Assembly: GCF_003952165.1 (NCBI RefSeq)
Contig: NZ_RXFT01000004.1
Location: 1-64,000 of the forward strand
Direction of reading: 5' to 3'
DNA: 64,000 nucleotides
Source of the DNA: Variovorax guangxiensis
GTDB lineage: Bacteria; Pseudomonadota; Gammaproteobacteria; Burkholderiales; Burkholderiaceae_C
This document shows, piece after piece, positions 32,197 through 40,576 of this stretch. The notes under the pieces are model-generated. The model worked only from the letters and a program-made list of their open reading frames with translations, ran no database searches and was not told the origin of the DNA. Each line of letters begins with the position of its first letter. Within the stretch, counting starts at the first letter, position 1. The position numbers and the translations under genes were made by a program.

Positions 32197-32437
32197 TCAC
32201 GCCGAGCAAGGCGTGATCGGGTTTAGCAGCCCGAAGCAATCTCTGCGACGCAAGCCGCAGTTTCCCCGCAGGACCTGCGGCTTTGTCATTCGTGCTTCCG
32301 GTTTTGGCGGCTCGGATGGGAGGGCTCGCGCCCTGCCGGTTTCTCGCAAGAGGTTGCCCGGTCTGCTAACCCGTCCGAGCTGCCGCCTCGTTTAGCAGCG
32401 AGTGCGGCGGTTTCTGCAAATCGCAACCTCTGGAGGT
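32197..32437 (+). ncRNA. structured 5' leader with alternative pairings (riboregulator candidate)
   Basis: The roughly 245-nt leader of the small ORF at 32443 holds: P1 TCACGCC/GGCGTGA (32197-32203/32210-32216); P2 TCGGG/CCCGA (32217-32221/32230-32234) with loop TTTAGCAG; P3 AAGCCGCAG/CTGCGGCTT (32252-32260/32275-32283); a long stem 32311-32320/32370-32379 extended by 32306-32310/32383-32387; and P5 GCCGC-CTCG/CGAG-GCGGC (32382-32390/32399-32408), again with loop TTTAGCAG. The segment CTGCTAA (32363-32369) complements both loops. AGAGGTTGC (32349-32357) complements GCAACCTCT (32423-32431) next to the Shine-Dalgarno TGGAGG. Several of these pairings exclude each other, as in riboswitches or attenuators. 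I cannot assign an Rfam family. Confidence 0.6.
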
Positions 32438-32442
32438 CGTCA

Positions 32443-32817
32443 GTGACCAAGTCTGCTCGCGTGCTCAAGCACGCGCCGAAAACCGATGCCGCTTCAACGC
32501 CGAAGTCGGTTCATTCTCATTCAGATGCCGAGTCGGCTGCCCTGCAAGCAGGCGACGACGTCGAGGGCATTCGCCAGGTGCACAGCGCCTACGTGTGCCT
32601 CGAAAAGCTCGTCGTTCCGATGCAAGTGAACGAGCGCGAGGAGATCTATCCCACGCGATCCGAATTCGGTGCTCTCTTCCGCCTGGTCAATGAGGAGCTG
32701 CATCGGCGAATCGAAGCTGCTGACAGCACGATCGCTTCCTTGCGCGATGCTCTGGGGAAATCAGTCAATCCGCCCCAGGTCGCCAAACTTTCGCCAGCGC
32801 CGCCAGCTTGCCCCTGA
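32443..32817 (+). CDS. small protein downstream of the structured leader, function unknown
   Basis: A 124-codon frame with GTG start at 32443 and a good Shine-Dalgarno (TGGAGG, 6-7 bases before it). The product is soluble: a basic, Ser/Thr-rich N-terminus (MTKSARVLKHAPKTDAAS), an acidic middle (SHSDAESAALQAGDDVEGI) and predicted helices VHSAYVCLEKLVVPMQVNEREEIYPTRSEF and FRLVNEELHRRIEAADSTIASLRDAL. The last 17 residues (VNPPQVAKLSPAPPACP) are read from the antisense of the CorA-like gene's 3' end, so the original C-terminus was probably replaced at a junction near 32760. I recognise no domain. It converges on and overlaps the CorA-like gene by 53 bases. Confidence 0.65.
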   Translation: MTKSARVLKHAPKTDAASTPKSVHSHSDAESAALQAGDDVEGIRQVHSAYVCLEKLVVPMQVNEREEIYPTRSEFGALFRLVNEELHRRIEAADSTIASLRDALGKSVNPPQVAKLSPAPPACP

Positions 32818-34459
32818 ACCCCAGCCTGTCGTTCGACAGCGCATCGATGAAGTCCGACAGCCGCTGCGACTTCACCATCGTGTAGATGGTGAGCCAGGTC
32901 GTCGCCACGAACACCACGCCGAACCACACGGCCTTTCGCCACAGCGGCGCCTCGGCCTCGGCCAGCAGGTTCATGCCGAGGAAGCCGGTGGTGATGGTGC
33001 CGATGAGGCCGAAGAGGGTGACCACGGTGAGCCGCACCACCGTGGCGGCCTGGCGGCGCAGGCTGTCGGCGTCGAGGTACGTGTTCATGTCGGCGATGCG
33101 TGCCTTGACCTCGTCGTAGAGCGGATCGAGCCCGAGGTGCGTGGCGCACATGTGGGAGAGGGCGCGCACCTGCGCCTGCTCGGAGATCTCGTGGAACCAG
33201 TAGCGGTGTGTGAAGCGCAGGAAGCGCTCGAAGCTCGCGCGGATGGCGCGCTTGAACTGCTTCACGCTCGGCGTGCTGCGAATGTCCAGCCGCTTGAGCG
33301 CTTCCACCAGCTGGTCGGAGAACATCAGCAGCGAGGCCTTCTGGAAGTGCGCTATGAGGAACAGCAGGAAGTGCTGGTGCCTGAACTGCGCGAGCACGCC
33401 GCGGTCGCGGCAGCAGAAGAACTCGGAGCGCGCGTCGCCCACCACGATGAGCGCGTGGCCGTTGCACAGGTAGCGCGTGTTGGGCGCGGCGCCCGCGTTC
33501 ACCCAGAAGCGGTCGTAGCAGTACTTGTGCTCGAAGTCGGCGAGATGGTGCTCCGCGTAGGGCAGGTGGGCGTCGGAGGAGCCCGCACCCGTGACGAGCG
33601 CGAGCCGCACGAAGTCGTCGCGCGTGAGGCGGCGCGGGTCGTCGAGCGACAGATAGGCCATGACCGGCATGCGGTAGTACTCGATCTGTCGGTAGCGCAG
33701 CACGCCCGCGTCTTCGGAATGGTCGCTCACCAGCGGCTGCATCAGGTAGGCCCAGTGCGCCGCGATGCGCGGCGCGCGGTGCTGGGCGACGTGCGAGAGG
33801 AAGGCCTCGCGCTGCTGCGCGTCGGAGCTCGTGAGCACGCGGCCGTCGGCGCCCAGCCACTCGACGCTGGCCATGCAGTGCAGCGCGGAGCCGTCGGCCT
33901 CCCAGCCCGAGGGGTAGGCGCGGCCGAAGCGGTAGAGGATGTCCTGCGCCTGCGCGAGGCTCAGGTGGTCCGCGCCGACTTCGAGATTCAGCATCACCAC
34001 GTCGATGTCGAAGAAGAAGTACAGGTCGCAATGGATCACGTCGAGCGTGACCGGCGCATCGCCCGGCTTCGACACGAGGCGCACGGCGGCCACGTCGTGG
34101 CGGCGGAAGATGCGCATCGGCGAATCGCCGTCGCCGGTCGTACCGCCGCCGCGCGAGCGGCCTTCGCCGTACAGGAAGCGCTGCACGTACGGCAGGAAGC
34201 TCACGAACTCGTTGTAGTGCCGCTCATGGAAGCGGCTGCTGTCGCCCGTGTATTCGTCGACTTCCTCGCGCCAGGGCGATGCGTCGCCCATTTCGCGCAG
34301 CACATGCCAGGGCGCGTGATGGTGGCCGACATGCGGTGCCGGCATCAGCCGCAGGGGCCACAGCAGCGCCTGCCTGAAGTGCCGCACGGCGGGCGTAGCC
34401 GTGCCTGTGGGGAGCTCATTCGCCTCTGCGGGCGTGTCGGCCGTGGGTGGGTTCAGCAT
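32765..34459 (-). CDS. CorA-like divalent cation transporter
   Basis: A 564-residue protein whose C-terminus has the CorA/2-TM-GxN architecture: a long helix with basic residues (ARIADMNTYLDADSLRRQAATVVRL), TM1 LTVVTLFGLIGTITTGFLGMNLL with the pore signature GMN, and TM2 KAVWFGVVFVATTWLTIYTM. The N-terminal 430 residues are cytoplasmic and larger than in classic CorA (about 316 residues), with FFFDIDVVMLNLEV in the regulatory domain. The family moves Mg2+, Co2+ or Ni2+ through pentamers. It is divergent from the 2-ketogluconate-type operon. Confidence 0.85.
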   Translation of the reverse strand: MLNPPTADTPAEANELPTGTATPAVRHFRQALLWPLRLMPAPHVGHHHAPWHVLREMGDASPWREEVDEYTGDSSRFHERHYNEFVSFLPYVQRFLYGEGRSRGGGTTGDGDSPMRIFRRHDVAAVRLVSKPGDAPVTLDVIHCDLYFFFDIDVVMLNLEVGADHLSLAQAQDILYRFGRAYPSGWEADGSALHCMASVEWLGADGRVLTSSDAQQREAFLSHVAQHRAPRIAAHWAYLMQPLVSDHSEDAGVLRYRQIEYYRMPVMAYLSLDDPRRLTRDDFVRLALVTGAGSSDAHLPYAEHHLADFEHKYCYDRFWVNAGAAPNTRYLCNGHALIVVGDARSEFFCCRDRGVLAQFRHQHFLLFLIAHFQKASLLMFSDQLVEALKRLDIRSTPSVKQFKRAIRASFERFLRFTHRYWFHEISEQAQVRALSHMCATHLGLDPLYDEVKARIADMNTYLDADSLRRQAATVVRLTVVTLFGLIGTITTGFLGMNLLAEAEAPLWRKAVWFGVVFVATTWLTIYTMVKSQRLSDFIDALSNDRLGFRGKLAALAKVWRPGAD

Positions 34460-34511
34460 GGAATTGAAGTAGGCAGAAGGTGGGACAAAACGACCACCTA
34501 GGGGAATCCCT

Positions 34512-34540
34512 ATGAAATCCTGAAACCGGTTTCATATAAG
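34512..34540 (+). promoter_or_regulatory. sigma70-like promoter filled by a PtxS-type operator
   Basis: The palindrome TGAAACCGGTTTCA (34521-34534) is identical to the operator described for PtxS of Pseudomonas putida. It occupies the spacer between a -35-like ATGAAA (34512-34517) and a -10-like TATAAG (34535-34540) that are exactly 17 bases apart, so repressor binding would block RNA polymerase. The first gene starts at 34605. Confidence 0.8.
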
Positions 34541-34604
34541 CTGCAAGCATTGCTTTTCAGGGTCTGCGCGCGTCCGCGCCGCGCAGCTTCAGGGGCCGCC
34601 CACC

Positions 34605-35276
34605 ATGAACTACCAGTTTCAATTCGACGCCGTCTTCGCCGCCTGGCCGCTGCTGCTCAAGGGCACGTGGATCACGATCCAGCTCTCGCTGGTCGCCACG
34701 GTGCTGGGGCTGGTGGTGGCCATCTTCTGCGCCTGGGGCAAGACCTCGGGGCCGGGCTGGCTGCGCTTCATCATCAATGCCTACATCGAGGTGATCCGCA
34801 ACACGCCTTTCCTCGTGCAGCTGTTCTTTTTCTTCTTCGCGCTGCCGGCCATTGGCCTGCGCTGGTCGCCGCAGACGGCCGCGCTGGTGGCCATGGTGGT
34901 GAACCTGGGCGCCTACGCCACGGAAATCATCCGCGCGGGCATCGAGTCGATTCCCAAGGGGCAGATCGAGGCGGGCAGGGCGCTGAACCTCAAGCCCTGG
35001 GAAATCTTCCGCTTCGTCATCATCAAGCCCGCGCTCAAGGCCATCTACCCGGCGCTCACGAGCCAGTTCATCCTGCTGATGCTGAGCTCGGCGGTGGTGT
35101 CGGTCATCTCGGCCGACGACCTGACCTCGGTGGCCGCCAACCTGCAGTCGCAGACCTTCCGCAGCTTCGAGATCTACATCGTCGTGGCCGCCATCTACCT
35201 CGCGCTGGCGCTGGCCTTCTCGGCCATGTTCAAGCTGATCTACAAGCGCACGCTCAACTACCCGGACCGCCGGTAA
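34605..35276 (+). CDS. ABC transporter permease 1 (polar amino acid uptake type)
   Basis: A 223-residue inner membrane permease of the His/Glu/Gln/Arg (HisM) subfamily. It has about five membrane helices and the EAA loop contacting the ATPase (EIIRAGIESIPKGQIEAGRALNLKPWEIF). It pairs with a second permease 30 bases downstream, a binding protein and an ATPase. By domain alone it would be called an amino acid importer; its place behind a PtxS operator and in front of kgu genes suggests 2-ketogluconate or a related sugar acid instead (inference). The RBS GGGGCC-type region is weak. Confidence 0.9.
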   Translation: MNYQFQFDAVFAAWPLLLKGTWITIQLSLVATVLGLVVAIFCAWGKTSGPGWLRFIINAYIEVIRNTPFLVQLFFFFFALPAIGLRWSPQTAALVAMVVNLGAYATEIIRAGIESIPKGQIEAGRALNLKPWEIFRFVIIKPALKAIYPALTSQFILLMLSSAVVSVISADDLTSVAANLQSQTFRSFEIYIVVAAIYLALALAFSAMFKLIYKRTLNYPDRR

Positions 35277-35306
35277 ACCTCCAGACGACGGACGGAGCAC
35301 AACACC

Positions 35307-35960
35307 ATGCGCACCTTCGGCTTTCCCGAATTCCTGTTCATCCTCGAAGCGGCCAAGTGGACGCTCGCGCTCTCGGCCATCGCCTTCGTGGGCGGCGCGA
35401 TCCTGGGCCTGGCGCTGGCGCTGATGCGCACGTCGGAATCGACGTGGGCGCGCGGCGCTTCGACCACCTTCATCCAGATCTTCCAGGGCACGCCGCTGCT
35501 GCTGCAGCTGTTCCTGGTGTTCTTCGGCGCGCCGGTGCTGGGGCTGGACATCAACCCGTGGATCGCCGCAGGCGTGGCGCTCATCCTCAACAGCGGCGCC
35601 TTCCTCGGCGAGATCTGGCGCGGCTGCATCCAGGCCATTCCGCGCGGCCAGTGGGAGGCGGCGCAGGCCCTGAACCTCAGGTACTTCGACCGCATGCGCG
35701 ACGTGGTGCTGCCGCAGGCCCTCAAGATCGCGCTCGCGCCCACGGTGGGCTACCTGGTGCAGATCATCAAGGGCACCTCGCTGGCGGCCATCATCGGTTT
35801 CGTGGAGGTCACGCGCGCGGGGCAGATCGTCAACAACGCCACCTTCCAGCCGCTCATCGTGTTCTCGGTGGTGGCGGCGATCTACTTCGTGATCTGCTGG
35901 CCGCTGTCGCTGCTGGCCGCGAGCATGGAGCGCAAGCGCGCCCGGGCCCTGGCCCGCTGA
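35307..35960 (+). CDS. ABC transporter permease 2 (polar amino acid uptake type)
   Basis: A 217-residue partner permease. It has the same fold, with the EAA loop GEIWRGCIQAIPRGQWEAAQALNLRYFDRM and membrane segments WTLALSAIAFVGGAILGLALAL, LLLQLFLVFFGAPVLGL and VFSVVAAIYFVICWPLSLLAA. Two different permeases form the heterodimeric pore typical of HisQM-like systems. It is in the same operon, 30 bases from permease 1, and the substrate-binding protein follows after 68 bases. Confidence 0.9.
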   Translation: MRTFGFPEFLFILEAAKWTLALSAIAFVGGAILGLALALMRTSESTWARGASTTFIQIFQGTPLLLQLFLVFFGAPVLGLDINPWIAAGVALILNSGAFLGEIWRGCIQAIPRGQWEAAQALNLRYFDRMRDVVLPQALKIALAPTVGYLVQIIKGTSLAAIIGFVEVTRAGQIVNNATFQPLIVFSVVAAIYFVICWPLSLLAASMERKRARALAR

Positions 35961-36028
35961 ACCCCTTTCGCTTTCTTGGTTTTCCGTTTTTCGTTCTTCG
36001 TTTCTCTTTCTTCCTCAGGAGACATCCC

Positions 36029-36826
36029 ATGACCCGTATCACTTCGCGCCGCGTCGCGCTCGCAGCCCTCGGTCTCGGCGCCGCCCTCACCGTGTTCGCT
36101 CCCTTCGCCTCGGCGCAGAGCGTGGCCGACATCAAGAAGAAGGGCGAGATCACCATCGGCATGCTGGTCGACTTTCCGCCCTACGGCACCACCGACGCGA
36201 AGAACCAGCCCGACGGCTACGACGCCGACGTGGCCAAGCTGCTGGCCAAGGACTGGGGCGTGAAGGCCAACATCGTTCCCGTGACCGGCCCCAACCGCAT
36301 TCCCTTCCTGCTGACCAACAAGGTCGACCTGCTGGTGGCCTCGCTGGCCATCACGCCCGAGCGCGCCAAGCAGGTGCAGTTCTCGCAGCCTTACGCGGCC
36401 GCCACCATCGTGCTGTACGGCGCGACCAAGACTCCCATCAAGGCCGCAGGCGACCTGAAGGGCCTGCGCGTGGGCGTGGCCCGCGCGTCCACGCAGGACG
36501 TGGCCGTGACCAAGGCCGCCCCCGAAGGCACCGAGATCCGCCGCTTCGACGACGACGCTTCGGCCATGCAGGCGCTGATCTCCGGCCAGGTCGACGCCAT
36601 CGGCTGCTCGGTGACCGTCGCCGCGCAGATCGCCAAGCGCGTGCCCGCCAACACCTTCGAAAACAAGTTCACGCTGGTGCAGCAATCGATGGGCATCGCG
36701 ATGCGCCCCGGCCAGGAAGAGCTGCACAAGGCGGTGAACGACTTCGTGCAGAAGAACACCGCCAACGGCGAGCTGAACAAGCTCTACCAGAAGTGGCTGC
36801 AGGCTGATCTGCCGAAGATGCAGTAA
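36029..36826 (+). CDS. ABC transporter substrate-binding protein (SBP_bac_3)
   Basis: A 265-residue periplasmic binding protein with signal peptide MTRITSRRVALAALGLGAAL ... ASA cleaved near residue 29 and the two-lobed SBP_bac_3 fold (IGMLVDFPPYGTTDAKNQPDGYDADVAKLLAKDW, LLVASLAITPERAKQVQFSQPY, GLRVGVARASTQDVAVTKAAPEG, FDDDASAMQALISGQVDAIGC). The family binds amino acids but also opines and some sugar acids. The usual ligand-gripping Arg of amino-acid binders (in SxxxR after the SAITIT-like strand) is seen as TPERAKQ; I cannot decide the ligand from sequence. RBS AGGAG is 7 bases upstream. Confidence 0.9.
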   Translation: MTRITSRRVALAALGLGAALTVFAPFASAQSVADIKKKGEITIGMLVDFPPYGTTDAKNQPDGYDADVAKLLAKDWGVKANIVPVTGPNRIPFLLTNKVDLLVASLAITPERAKQVQFSQPYAAATIVLYGATKTPIKAAGDLKGLRVGVARASTQDVAVTKAAPEGTEIRRFDDDASAMQALISGQVDAIGCSVTVAAQIAKRVPANTFENKFTLVQQSMGIAMRPGQEELHKAVNDFVQKNTANGELNKLYQKWLQADLPKMQ

Positions 36827-36842
36827 CACGGAAGCGGGGGCA

Positions 36843-36950
36843 GAACGCAGAAGAAATACAAAAGCTACGCAAAGGTCGCAGAAAAGACCAAGACAGATTT
36901 CTTGTTTTCTCTTTTGCGACCTCTGCGAAACCTTCGCGATTTCTGCGTTC
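36843..36950. repeat. imperfect palindromic intergenic repeat (CGCAGAA type)
   Basis: The gap between the binding-protein and ATPase genes is a 108-base imperfect inverted repeat: ends GAACGCAGAA (36843-36852) and TTCTGCGTTC (36941-36950), inner parts CGCAAAGGTCGCAGAAAAGA and TCTTTTGCGACCTCTGCG. It is purine-rich on one arm, unlike the surrounding genes, and resembles dispersed CGCAGA-type repeats seen in many proteobacterial genomes. It could form a long mRNA hairpin that protects the upstream transcript. Confidence 0.75.
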
Positions 36951-36991
36951 GGCCAAGTCCGATTTCTTGAATCCAACAGAGTGAACACCCC

Positions 36992-37744
<753 letters not shown>

Positions 37745-37755
37745 CCTGCCCACTG

Positions 37756-38499
37756 ATGTCCTTCGAGGTTCTCGTTTCCCTGTCGTCCTTCGGCGCGGCC
37801 GAGGTGGGGCGGCACGGCCAGCTCTGGTGCTCGCAGCTCTCTCGCGCGGCCGGCGCCGACTCGGTGGAAGTGCGCGGCGAGATGCTGCGCGACGCCGATG
37901 CGGAACTGCCCGCGTTGAATGGCCTTGCTTCGGTCTACTCCAGCCCCGAGGGGCTTTGGGCCGAAGGCGGCTGGCTCGACAGCGCCGCGCTCAAGCGCGG
38001 CATTGCCGCCGCCACGCGCGTGGGCGCGAAGCGGCTGAAGATGTCCATCGGCGACTTCCGGCCTTCGTCGCACGGCTCGCTGTGGGGCCTGAAGGTGGAG
38101 CTTGCCGAAACCCGCGTCGAACTGCTGATCGAGAACGACCAGACCGTGCGCGCCGGCACGCTGCCCGCGCTGCAGGCCTTCTTCGACGCGGCCGACCGCG
38201 CCGGCCTCACGCTGGGCATGACCTTCGACATGGGCAACTGGCACTGGCTCGGCGAATGCCCGCTGCAGGCCGCGCAGGCGCTGGGCCATCGCGTGCGCTA
38301 CGTGCATTGCAAGGGTGCGCAGCGCCTGCCGCACAAATGGGTGGCGGTGCCGCTGGGCGATTCGGTCGCGCCGTGGCGCTCGGTGCTGCGCGCGCTGCCG
38401 GCCGACGTGCCGCACGCCATCGAATACCCTCTGGTGGGCGACGACCTGCTGGCCGTCACCCGCTCCCAGGTCGACTTCATCCGCGCCGCGCGCGCATAG
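37756..38499 (+). CDS. kguE: sugar phosphate isomerase/epimerase (KguE-like)
   Basis: The 247-residue protein has the AP_endonuc_2 / xylose isomerase-like TIM-barrel pattern: VEVRGEML (second strand), RLKMSIGDF, VELLIENDQTV with the metal-ligand Glu, LGMTFDMGNWHW, VRYVHCKGA and AIEYPLVG. In Pseudomonas, KguE is encoded first in the 2-ketogluconate operon kguEKTD and its exact reaction is not settled. The identity rests on domain plus gene order (kguE-kguK-kguD-ptxS). The ATG at 37756 is 11 bases after the ATPase stop. Confidence 0.75.
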   Translation: MSFEVLVSLSSFGAAEVGRHGQLWCSQLSRAAGADSVEVRGEMLRDADAELPALNGLASVYSSPEGLWAEGGWLDSAALKRGIAAATRVGAKRLKMSIGDFRPSSHGSLWGLKVELAETRVELLIENDQTVRAGTLPALQAFFDAADRAGLTLGMTFDMGNWHWLGECPLQAAQALGHRVRYVHCKGAQRLPHKWVAVPLGDSVAPWRSVLRALPADVPHAIEYPLVGDDLLAVTRSQVDFIRAARA

Positions 38500-38512
38500 A
38501 GACGAAACACAC

Positions 38513-39466
38513 ATGACAGAACCCGCCGCATTCGACGTCGCGCTCTTCGGCGAGGCCATGCTGCTGCTGGTGGCCGACCGGCCCGGTCCGCTGGAGGACG
38601 CGCAGTCCTTCCACAAGCGCACCGCCGGCGCCGAGACCAACGTGGCCATCGGCCTCTCGCGCCTGGGCCTGAAGGTGGGCTGGGCCAGCCGGCTCGGCAC
38701 CGACTCCATGGGCCGCGCGCTGCTGGCCGCGATGCGCGCCGAGGGCATCGACTGCTCGCACGTGATCACCGACCCGACGCAGCGCACCGGCTTCCAGTTC
38801 AAGGGCCGCGTCACCGACGGCAGCGACCCGCCGATCGAGTACCACCGCAAGGGCTCGGCCGCGAGCCACATGGGCCCGGCCGATGTCGACGAGGCATGGC
38901 TGCGCTCGGCGCGCCACCTGCACGCCACCGGCGTGTTCGCCGCGATTTCCGACACCAGCCTTCAGGCCGCGCTCAAGAGCATGGACGTGATGCGCGCCGC
39001 CGGCCGCACCATCTCCTTCGACACCAACCTGCGCCCCACGCTGTGGTCGTCCACCGAGACCATGCGTCACTGGGTCAACGAACTCGCCTCGCGCGCCGAC
39101 TGGGTGCTGCCAGGCATCGAAGAAGGCCTGCTGCTCACCGGCCACAGCAAGCCGGAAGACGTGGCGAAGTTCTATCGCGAGCGCGGCGCCAGGCTGGTGG
39201 TGGTGAAGCTCGGCGCCGAGGGCGCCTACTACGACAGCGACGTGGCCGGCACCGGCCGCGTAGACGGCTTTCCGGTGAAGGAAGTGATCGACACCGTGGG
39301 CGCCGGCGACGGCTTCGCGGCAGGCGTGGTGAGCGCACTGCTCGAAGGCCGCAGCGTGCCCGACGCCGTGCGCCGCGGTGCATGGATCGGCGCGCGCGCC
39401 GTGCAGGTACTGGGCGACACCGAAGGCCTGCCGACGCGGGCTCAACTCGAGGAAGCGGGGCTTTGA
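38513..39466 (+). CDS. kguK: PfkB-family kinase (2-ketogluconate kinase, KguK-like)
   Basis: A 317-residue sugar kinase of the ribokinase/PfkB family: N-terminal FGEAMLLLVADRPGPL, the substrate-binding TAGAETNVAIGLSRLGL, ISFDTNLRPTLW, and the C-terminal signature DTVGAGDGFAAG with the catalytic Asp. Family members nearest in sequence style act on 2-keto-3-deoxygluconate or 2-ketogluconate. Given the PtxS operator, the second is more likely: ATP-dependent phosphorylation to 2-keto-6-phosphogluconate. The gene follows kguE by 13 bases. Confidence 0.82.
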   Translation: MTEPAAFDVALFGEAMLLLVADRPGPLEDAQSFHKRTAGAETNVAIGLSRLGLKVGWASRLGTDSMGRALLAAMRAEGIDCSHVITDPTQRTGFQFKGRVTDGSDPPIEYHRKGSAASHMGPADVDEAWLRSARHLHATGVFAAISDTSLQAALKSMDVMRAAGRTISFDTNLRPTLWSSTETMRHWVNELASRADWVLPGIEEGLLLTGHSKPEDVAKFYRERGARLVVVKLGAEGAYYDSDVAGTGRVDGFPVKEVIDTVGAGDGFAAGVVSALLEGRSVPDAVRRGAWIGARAVQVLGDTEGLPTRAQLEEAGL

Positions 39467-39471
39467 ACGCC

Positions 39472-40452
39472 ATGACGAAGAAGAACGTGCTTGTCTTCCG
39501 GCCCTTGCCCGAAGACCAACTGGCTCGCCTGCAGGCCGTGCACAACGTCACCGTGGCCGATCCGCGCAAGGAGCCCGAGGCTTTCGCCGCCGCGCTGCGC
39601 AACGCGCATGGGCTGATCGGCTCCAGCCACCCGGTCGATGCCGCGCTGCTCGACGCGGCGCCGCAGCTCGAAGTGATTTCCAGCGTGTCGGTCGGCGTAG
39701 ACAACTACCCGCTGGCCGAGCTGCACAAGCGCGGCATCGTGCTGTGCCACACGCCCGACGTGCTCACCGAGACGGTGGCCGACACGGTGTTCGCGATCCT
39801 CATGGCCACGCAGCGCCGCGTGGTCGAGCTCTCGACCATGGTGCGCGAAGGCCGCTGGATCAAGAACATCGGCGAGGAACTCTTCGGCACCGACGTGCAC
39901 GGCAAGACACTGGGCATCCTCGGCTTCGGCCGCATCGGGCAGGCCGTGGCGCGCCGCGCGGCGCTGGGCTTCGGCATGCCGGTGCTGTACCACTCGCGCC
40001 GTCCGGTCGACCTGGCTGCGCAGGCGCCAGAGCTGCAGGGCCGCGCCACGCACACGCCGCTGGACGACCTGCTCGCGCGTTCCGACATCGTGCTCGCGAT
40101 GCTGCCGCTGACCGAGGCCACGCGCGGCATGATCGACGCGGACTTCTTCGCGCGCATGAAGCCCGGCGCCTCCTTCATCAACGGCGGCCGTGGCGCCACC
40201 GTGAACGAAGAGGCGCTGCTGCATGCGCTCGACCACGGCACGCTGCGCGCCGCCGGCCTGGACGTGTTCGCGAAGGAGCCGCTGCCCGCCGATTCGCCGC
40301 TGCGCACGCATCCGCGCGTGACGCCGCTGCCGCACATCGGCTCGGCCACGCACGAGACGCGGCATGCGATGGCGGAGCTGGCGACGACGAACCTGCTGCA
40401 GGTGCTGGCCGGCGAGAAGCCGACGGCGCCGTACGACACCGCAGCAGCATGA
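39472..40452 (+). CDS. kguD: D-isomer 2-hydroxyacid dehydrogenase (2-ketogluconate-6-P reductase, KguD-like)
   Basis: A 326-residue NAD(P)-dependent reductase: N-terminal substrate domain, dinucleotide-binding GILGFGRIGQAVARR, and the catalytic Arg (NGGRGATVNEEAL), Glu (LDVFAKEPLP) and His (PHIGSATHETR). KguD reduces 2-keto-6-phosphogluconate to 6-phosphogluconate; close relatives (GhrB/TkrA) reduce unphosphorylated 2-ketogluconate, and these cannot be separated by motif. Start: ATG at 39472, 5 bases after the kinase stop. Confidence 0.82.
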   Translation: MTKKNVLVFRPLPEDQLARLQAVHNVTVADPRKEPEAFAAALRNAHGLIGSSHPVDAALLDAAPQLEVISSVSVGVDNYPLAELHKRGIVLCHTPDVLTETVADTVFAILMATQRRVVELSTMVREGRWIKNIGEELFGTDVHGKTLGILGFGRIGQAVARRAALGFGMPVLYHSRRPVDLAAQAPELQGRATHTPLDDLLARSDIVLAMLPLTEATRGMIDADFFARMKPGASFINGGRGATVNEEALLHALDHGTLRAAGLDVFAKEPLPADSPLRTHPRVTPLPHIGSATHETRHAMAELATTNLLQVLAGEKPTAPYDTAAA

Positions 40453-40469
40453 GTTCAGCCTGGCTTTAC

Positions 40470-40575
40470 TCCCTCCCCCTCTGGGGGAGGGCAGGGGTGG
40501 GGGCAAGCGGTGCATCCATTGGACGCTCTGCCTGCCCCCATCCTGACCTTCCCCCAGAGGGGGAAGGGGCAAGAC
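40470..40575. repeat. CCCCCTCTGGGGG-type palindromic intergenic repeat
   Basis: Two inverted copies flank a short spacer: CTCCCCCTCTGGGGGAGGG (40472-40490) and TTCCCCCAGAGGGGGAAGG (40551-40569), with GGGGTGGGGGCA and TGCCCCCATCCTGA between them as second arms. The unit could fold into a large cruciform hairpin between kguD and ptxS. I recall this kind of element as a dispersed repeat in Variovorax and related genera. Confidence 0.75.
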
Positions 40576-40576
40576 C

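Noticed and set aside
32197..32283. Leader hairpin P3 as an ordinary terminator of the tannase gene
   Set aside because: The T-tract after CTGCGGCTT is weak (TTTGTC), a TATACT box and the first hairpins lie upstream of it, and the downstream elements are arranged around the small ORF's Shine-Dalgarno.
38513..39466. Calling the PfkB kinase KdgK (2-keto-3-deoxygluconate kinase)
   Set aside because: Sequence style allows it, but there is no KDPG aldolase or dehydratase gene nearby, whereas KguE, KguD and PtxS-like neighbours are present.
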